Source: Spartobacteria bacterium
Lineage (GTDB): Bacteria > Verrucomicrobiota > Verrucomicrobiia > Chthoniobacterales > UBA10450
NCBI GenBank assembly: GCA_003445855.1
Contig: DMCG01000229.1
Span: 1 to 15,530 of the forward strand
DNA length: 15,530 nucleotides
Reading direction: 5' to 3'
In this document: piece by piece, positions 12,979 to 15,530 of the stretch
Numbering within the stretch: position 1 is the first letter of the stretch
Layout: every line of letters starts with the position of its first letter
The notes under the pieces: model-generated
The model's database searches: none
What the model saw: the letters and a program-made list of their open reading frames with translations, nothing else
Told to the model about the DNA's origin: nothing
Position numbers and translations under genes: made by a program

Positions 12979-13779
12979 ATGCATCGCTTTTACATCGCGC
13001 CTCACGAATGGAATCCTGACGCGCTCATCCTAAGCGGACCGGAAGCGCATCATTGCCGTGATGTGTTGCGGATGACGCGCGGAGATAAGGCCGTTCTCTT
13101 CAATGGACGCGGGCGCGAGATCACTGCCGAGATTGTCGATCTTGAACGCGGCAAGGTCCGGTTGCGAAAACTGCACGAAAGCAACACGCCGCCGCTTCGT
13201 TGCCGGATTACGCTCGGGCAGGCGATTCCGAAAGGGAAAAACATGGAGCTGATCGTCCAGAAAGCGGTGGAGATCGGCGCATCCGAAATTGCGCCGCTTA
13301 TTTCCGAACGAACGATTGTCGATCTTGATCCCGCGTCCGCGGGACAAAAGCAGGCCAAATGGCAGCAGGTCGCGATCGAGGCGGCGAAACAATGCGGACA
13401 GAATTGGCTTCCGCACGTGCATGCGCCGCGAAAGCTCAAGGATTTTTTCGTGGATGTAGCCACCGGCCTGCGGCCGGTCGGCCCTAACGAAAAAACGTCG
13501 CATAGCGACGTGGCTACATCATTCGACCTCCGCTTGATCGGCTCGTTGCAACCTGATGCGTTGCATTTGAAGAAAATTCTCGCTCAATACGCTAGCGAAC
13601 ATCGAGCTCTTCCCGAGAGTGTTCTCATGCTCATCGGGCCGGAAGGAGATTTCACGCCGGCCGAACTCGCGCTTGCGAAGAGCCACGACTGTCTTCCAAT
13701 TACTCTTGGCCCGGTCGTTCTCCGCGTCGAAACGGCCGCCCTCTATTGTCTGAGCGTGTTATCTTACGAGTTGCTGTAG
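12979..13779 (+). CDS. rsmE: 16S rRNA m3U1498 methyltransferase RsmE
   Basis: A 266-aa SPOUT-class enzyme that methylates N3 of U1498 in 16S rRNA using S-adenosylmethionine. The N-terminal PUA-like domain carries 'HRFYIAPHEW' and 'LSGPEAHHCRDVLRMTRGDKAVLFNGRG'. The knot domain shows 'LGQAIPKGKNMELIVQKAVEIGASEI', 'KWQQVAIEAAKQCGQNWLP', 'LMLIGPEGDFTPAELALAK' and 'LGPVVLRVETAALYCLSVL'; the usual LR-T-ETA is LRVETA here. The frame is open from 12931, but that part is repeat DNA, so I chose ATG 12979. Residues about 159-181 ('DVATGLRPVGPNEKTSHSDVAT') are encoded by a REPIN-like element and have no counterpart expected in the family. The frame stays open, so the protein may tolerate it as a loop. 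It follows dnaJ, a common order. Confidence 0.93.
   Translation: MHRFYIAPHEWNPDALILSGPEAHHCRDVLRMTRGDKAVLFNGRGREITAEIVDLERGKVRLRKLHESNTPPLRCRITLGQAIPKGKNMELIVQKAVEIGASEIAPLISERTIVDLDPASAGQKQAKWQQVAIEAAKQCGQNWLPHVHAPRKLKDFFVDVATGLRPVGPNEKTSHSDVATSFDLRLIGSLQPDALHLKKILAQYASEHRALPESVLMLIGPEGDFTPAELALAKSHDCLPITLGPVVLRVETAALYCLSVLSYELL
13453..13520. repeat. REPIN-like inverted pair inside rsmE
   Basis: The outer ends are perfect 11-bp inverted repeats: GATGTAGCCAC (13453-13463) and GTGGCTACATC (13510-13520). Each end carries GTAGCC followed by its own 7-bp palindrome with a 3-nt loop: ACCGGCC-TGC-GGCCGGT on the left (13462-13478) and ACGTCGC-ATA-GCGACGT on the right (13495-13511). The two palindromes differ in sequence but have the same geometry, stem and loop length. 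The same GTAG + 2 nt + 7-bp stem plan is seen in the ligase gene REP. The element is 68 bp and lies within the open rsmE frame. Confidence 0.75.
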
Positions 13780-13789
13780 TGCGCTTGTT

Positions 13790-13814
13790 CTCGTGGGCGG
13801 CGTTGGTGCACGAG
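13790..13814. terminator. Weak hairpin between converging rsmE and yraN
   Basis: CTCGTG (13790-13795) can pair with CACGAG (13809-13814) around a 13-nt loop, in the 36-bp gap between the convergent genes. A shared terminator would be expected here, but there is no U-run on either side and the stem is short. Confidence 0.25.
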
Positions 13815-13815
13815 G

Positions 13816-14280
13816 CTAATAGATGTAAGGCGCCGAGAGTTGGAACGCGTTCCTGATCAACTCCAGCCGTGGCTTTGCATCTTCCGCGATAATTATTTCG
13901 ATGACGTCGAAGCGGAAAAGAATGTCGGGATTGTCGAGCAGGCGAAGCCAGGCGAGAGCGCCGCGCGAGATGCGTTTTTGTTTTTGTCGACCCACTGCCT
14001 CGATGGGCCGGCCGAAATCTTCTCGTGTGCGCGTTTTCACTTCGACGAAGACAAGCGTGTCGTCGTCGCGCGCGACGATGTCGATCTCGCCGCCACTGTG
14101 CCCGCGGAAATTACGGTAAAGAATTTTGTAGCCTTTTTTGCGCAGAAAACGGCCGGCCAGTTTTTCGCCGAGAGAACCCCGCCGAAGATGTTCCGACCTA
14201 AATGACTGCTTCGAGCGCGAGAAGCGGCTGCGCCACCGGTTCGAAAGATCGGCGATGGATCGGACAAGGCCCGAATTCAT
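13816..14280 (-). CDS. yraN: YraN/UPF0102 family endonuclease-like protein
   Basis: A small restriction-endonuclease-fold protein of the UPF0102 family; function unproven, DNA repair or recombination is suspected. The recognisable core is 'LRRGSLGEKLAGRFLRKKGYKILYRNFRGHSGGEIDIVARDDDTLVFVEVKTR', with the nuclease-like 'GEIDIV...FVEVKTR' (E-D-EVK) motif, followed by 'IEAVGRQKQKRISRGALAWL' and 'RFDVIEIII'. The start is uncertain. The core begins just after the rnhB stop, but no ATG, GTG or TTG lies in frame between ATG 14280 and the core. ATG 14280 gives 154 aa and an 83-bp overlap with the end of rnhB. A non-standard start near 14200 would give about 125 aa, the usual size. It forms an operon with rnhB and rplS. 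The repeat word at 14079 here coincides with the conserved EIDI codons. Confidence 0.85.
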   Translation of the reverse strand: MNSGLVRSIADLSNRWRSRFSRSKQSFRSEHLRRGSLGEKLAGRFLRKKGYKILYRNFRGHSGGEIDIVARDDDTLVFVEVKTRTREDFGRPIEAVGRQKQKRISRGALAWLRLLDNPDILFRFDVIEIIIAEDAKPRLELIRNAFQLSAPYIY

Positions 14281-14833
14281 GGAGTTTCGTGAGATGCAAC
14301 TCGGTGCTGTAGCCTTTGTGCTGGCTGAAGCAATATTCAGGGAAGCGCGCGCAGAAGTCACGCATCATCTGGTCGCGCGTCACTTTCGCGATCACGCTGG
14401 CGGCGGCGATCGTCAGGCTGTAACAATCGCCGTCGATGATCGCGGTCTGCGGGAATGGAAACGGAAAGACGGGCAGTCCATCGATGAGAACGTGTTCGGG
14501 CGGGGTAAGGAGCGAGGTGATCGCGGCGCGCATCGCTTTGTGCGTCGCGCGCAAAATGTTGATCTGGTCGATCTCACTGTGATCGACCACGCCGACCGCC
14601 CAAATGATCTCGGCATTGCTCGTAAGATCGACATAAACTTTTTCGCGTAATTCCGGTGCAAGCTGTTTCGAATCGTTGAGTTTGCGATGCCGAAATCGCT
14701 CCGGCAAAATGACCGCGGCGGCGACGACCGGACCGGCCAGCGCGCCGCGCCCCGCCTCATCGATGCCAGCGATGCGGGCGACGCCGATGGCGCGCAATTT
14801 CTTTTCGTAACGGAATCCGCAGCGCCGGTACAT
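14198..14833 (-). CDS. rnhB: Ribonuclease HII
   Basis: A 211-aa enzyme that cuts RNA in RNA-DNA hybrids and 5' of single ribonucleotides in DNA. The first catalytic block is 'IAGIDEAGRGALAGPVVAAAVIL' (Asp25, Glu26), then 'LNDSKQLAPELREKVY', 'VLIDGLPVF', 'IIDGDCYSLTIAAASVIAKVTRDQMM' and 'FSQHKGYSTELHLTKLHEFGPCPIHRRSF'. Length is normal. A TTG at 14837-14839 opens the frame, but the ATG at 14833 is the better start (MYRRCGFRYEK). It lies downstream of rplS on the same strand, separated by 143 bp of repeat-rich DNA, and its end overlaps the annotated start of yraN. rplS-rnhB-yraN is a widespread order. Confidence 0.96.
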   Translation of the reverse strand: MYRRCGFRYEKKLRAIGVARIAGIDEAGRGALAGPVVAAAVILPERFRHRKLNDSKQLAPELREKVYVDLTSNAEIIWAVGVVDHSEIDQINILRATHKAMRAAITSLLTPPEHVLIDGLPVFPFPFPQTAIIDGDCYSLTIAAASVIAKVTRDQMMRDFCARFPEYCFSQHKGYSTELHLTKLHEFGPCPIHRRSFEPVAQPLLALEAVI

Positions 14834-14846
14834 TGACAAGAATCAT

Positions 14847-14864
14847 CCGCAGATTCCGCAGATT
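14847..14864. repeat. Tandem CCGCAGATT repeat
   Basis: CCGCAGATT occurs twice back to back (14847-14855, 14856-14864), then TTCACAGAG. It sits in the rplS-rnhB gap, which is otherwise purine-rich sequence (GGAAGCCAGGGAACCAAG, AAAGCAGGAACTCAGG) with no coding signal. It looks like eroded intergenic repeat DNA. Confidence 0.5.
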
Positions 14865-14937
14865 TTCACAGAGAAAAAAGAATCTGGAAGCCAGGGAACC
14901 AAGAAAAGCAACTAATTAGGAAAGCAGGAACTCAGGA

Positions 14938-14957
14938 GAAGAGCCGTTTCGCTCTTC
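14938..14957 (-). terminator. Possible rplS terminator hairpin
   Basis: GAAGAGC (14938-14944) and GCTCTTC (14951-14957) form a perfect 7-bp stem with a 6-nt loop, 20 bp past the rplS stop on the minus strand. The following minus-strand sequence is pyrimidine-rich (TCCTGAGTTCCTGCTTTCC) but has no continuous U-run, so termination would be partial and rnhB could still be read. Confidence 0.45.
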
Positions 14958-14982
14958 ACTAGTCACTTATCACTTGTCACTC
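14955..14982. repeat. Heptad-phased TCACTNN array at the 3' end of rplS
   Basis: There are four heptads in register: TTCACTA, GTCACTT, ATCACTT, GTCACTC. The last overlaps the rplS stop codon (14977-14979), so the array has grown into the end of the gene. It shares TCACTAGTCAC and TTATCACTT with the block before dnaJ. Confidence 0.65.
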
Positions 14983-15318
14983 TCTCACCGCCGTCGCTTC
15001 CTTGCCTTTGCGCGAGCGGAGGTAATTGAGCTTGGCGCGCCGCGCCCGGCCTTTTTTTTCCACTTCGATTTTTGCGATGCGCGGTGAGTGAAGCGGAAAG
15101 ACGCGCTCGACGCCTTCGCCGTAGGAAATGCGGCGGACCGTGAATGTTTCGTTGAGCCCGCGCCCTTTGCGGCCAATCACGATACCAGTGAAAATTTGAA
15201 TGCGCTCCTTGTCGCCCTCCACGACGCGCGTATGAACATGAACGCTATCGCCCACGGCAAATTGCGTTTCATCGGTCTTTTGCTGTTCTTTTTCAATAGC
15301 ATCGATGATGCGGTTCAT
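14977..15318 (-). CDS. rplS: 50S ribosomal protein L19
   Basis: A 113-aa ribosomal protein at the 30S-50S interface. Family signatures are '[67 protein letters not shown]' and the basic tail '[21 protein letters not shown]'. The frame is open further upstream, but ATG 15318 gives the family start [12 protein letters not shown] and has a strong Shine-Dalgarno sequence at the right distance. It is the first gene of the minus-strand rplS-rnhB-yraN group; trmD, often just upstream, is absent, and a divergent tRNA lies there instead. Its stop lies inside a heptad repeat. Confidence 0.98.
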   Translation of the reverse strand: MNRIIDAIEKEQQKTDETQFAVGDSVHVHTRVVEGDKERIQIFTGIVIGRKGRGLNETFTVRRISYGEGVERVFPLHSPRIAKIEVEKKGRARRAKLNYLRSRKGKEATAVRE

Positions 15319-15322
15319 AGAG

Positions 15323-15331
15323 TCTCCCCCC
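15323..15331 (-). promoter_or_regulatory. Shine-Dalgarno sequence of rplS
   Basis: GGGGGGAGA read on the minus strand, 5 nt before the ATG. It decides the start within a longer open frame. It is notable because aroA, cmk, plsC, dnaJ and rsmE show no comparable sequence. Confidence 0.75.
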
Positions 15332-15432
15332 GGCTGGCGGGCGAACATTTTCAAGCAAAGCGACTCAAATTGCAAACGAAAGCCCGCCGAAAGACCAGAA
15401 CAGGAGATGTCGATCTTAAACGCGGCGGCTGG

Positions 15433-15460
15433 TTGTGCTTCGAGGTGCGGCCGTTATAAT
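15433..15460 (+). promoter_or_regulatory. tRNA-Arg promoter
   Basis: A perfect -10 box TATAAT (15455-15460), with a weak -35 TTGTGC (15433-15438) at 16 bp. Transcription would start near 15467, about 5 bp before the tRNA. The repeat word TGTCGATCT (15408-15416) lies 17 bp upstream of the -35 box. Confidence 0.6.
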
Positions 15461-15471
15461 CGAAAGAAGCT

Positions 15472-15530
15472 GCGCCCGTAGTTCAACTGGATAGAGCGAC
15501 GGCCTCCGGAGCCGTAGGTTGCGCGTTCGA
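15472..15530 (+). tRNA. tRNA-Arg (anticodon CCG), 3' end cut by window
   Basis: The acceptor strand is GCGCCCG (15472-15478), then TA and a D arm GTTC-AACTGGATA-GAGC. The anticodon stem ACGGC pairs with GCCGT around the 7-nt loop CTCCGGA. The anticodon is CCG, reading the arginine codon CGG. The variable loop is AGGTT, and the T arm starts GCGCGTTCGA at the window end, so about 17 bases of the gene are missing. CGG is a common codon in this GC-rich DNA, so a dedicated tRNA is expected. Confidence 0.93.

Larger units (their letters stand above)
715..15417. repeat. Highly iterated word AAGATCGACAW, 16 copies
   Basis: Exact copies of AGATCGACA start at 716, 5196, 5223, 5540, 6674, 6884, 7507, 11181, 12144 and 14625 on the plus strand, and at 1704, 9131, 13134, 13317, 14079 and 15408 on the minus strand (lowest coordinate given). 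Fifteen of 16 are preceded by A, and all 16 are followed by A or T. Eleven lie in genes: the PP2C gene at 493, ligase (three), grpE, dnaJ, rsmE (two), yraN, rnhB, and none in aroA, cmk or plsC; others lie in gaps or leaders. The words are read in several codon phases (VDL, LSI, RST, DRQ), so protein sequence does not explain them. Confidence 0.85.

Noticed and set aside
13773..13815. A further GTAG-headed element at the rsmE stop (CTGTAGTG)
   Set aside because: The head matches the ligase REP, but no palindrome follows it.
9498..14710. AATCGCTCCGGCAAAA shared by the STAS gene (9498) and rnhB (about 14694)
   Set aside because: A single 16-bp match between two coding regions is close to what chance allows across both strands of this window, and no third copy exists.
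1..15530. CRISPR array
   Set aside because: The repeated words are short, in both orientations and unevenly spaced; no regular repeat-spacer pattern exists.
1..15530. Prophage, integron or classical insertion sequence
   Set aside because: No transposase, integrase, phage structural or attachment site sequence was found; genes are housekeeping or regulatory.

Overview
The window looks like a chromosomal housekeeping stretch of a soil-type member of the Verrucomicrobiota, perhaps Chthoniobacterales. This rests on the aroA-cmk-plsC order, a lipoprotein ending in a 'PYG.P.PGK...GFPPGTEVKDPYTGKIFLVP'-type tail, a stand-alone SWIB domain protein, and intergenic DNA rich in small dispersed repeats. 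The assignment is inference, because no rRNA or other marker is present. Gene density is high. Most genes lack a clear Shine-Dalgarno sequence; rplS is the exception.

Layout. Positions 1-1.7 kb, minus strand: a 93-aa SWIB/MDM2 protein and a receiver-PP2C (RsbU-type) phosphatase. 1.9-5.4 kb, plus strand: a small lipoprotein, aroA, cmk, plsC and a 62-aa single-pass membrane protein. 5.4-5.6 kb: a dispersed inverted repeat. 5.6-8.4 kb, minus strand: one 918-aa ORF joining a metallo-beta-lactamase/beta-CASP exonuclease to an ATP-dependent DNA ligase. 8.4-13.8 kb, plus strand: an exported protein of unknown function, a STAS protein, a membrane GAF-PP2C phosphatase, grpE, dnaJ and rsmE. 13.8-15.3 kb, minus strand: rplS, rnhB and yraN, read right to left. 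15.47 kb to the end: a plus-strand tRNA-Arg(CCG) cut off by the window edge.

How the genes relate. aroA (shikimate pathway), cmk (nucleotide recycling) and plsC (phospholipid synthesis) form a common bacterial housekeeping cluster. The STAS protein and two PP2C phosphatases are parts of a partner-switching signalling system; the anti-sigma kinase is not in the window. The GAF-PP2C gene overlaps grpE by ATGA, so this signalling gene is physically coupled to the chaperone genes. The exonuclease-ligase belongs to the ligase-associated DNA repair set (with Lhr-type helicase and PdeM-type phosphoesterase elsewhere).

The most unusual content is repeat structure rather than a new gene cassette. (1) The 9-mer AGATCGACA occurs 16 times on the two strands, about 0.12 expected by chance. 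It is almost always AAGATCGACAW, lies both inside and between genes, and is read in several frames. It behaves like a highly iterated DNA word. (2) REP-like hairpins with a GTAG head sit in frame inside coding genes: two inverted pairs (REPIN-like), one in the exonuclease-ligase junction and one in rsmE, plus a single copy just before the ligase catalytic lysine. (3) Heptad-phased TCACTNN arrays lie between grpE and dnaJ and at the 3' end of rplS. (4) A GTCATTCCGAGCGAAGCGAG-type dispersed repeat is also present.
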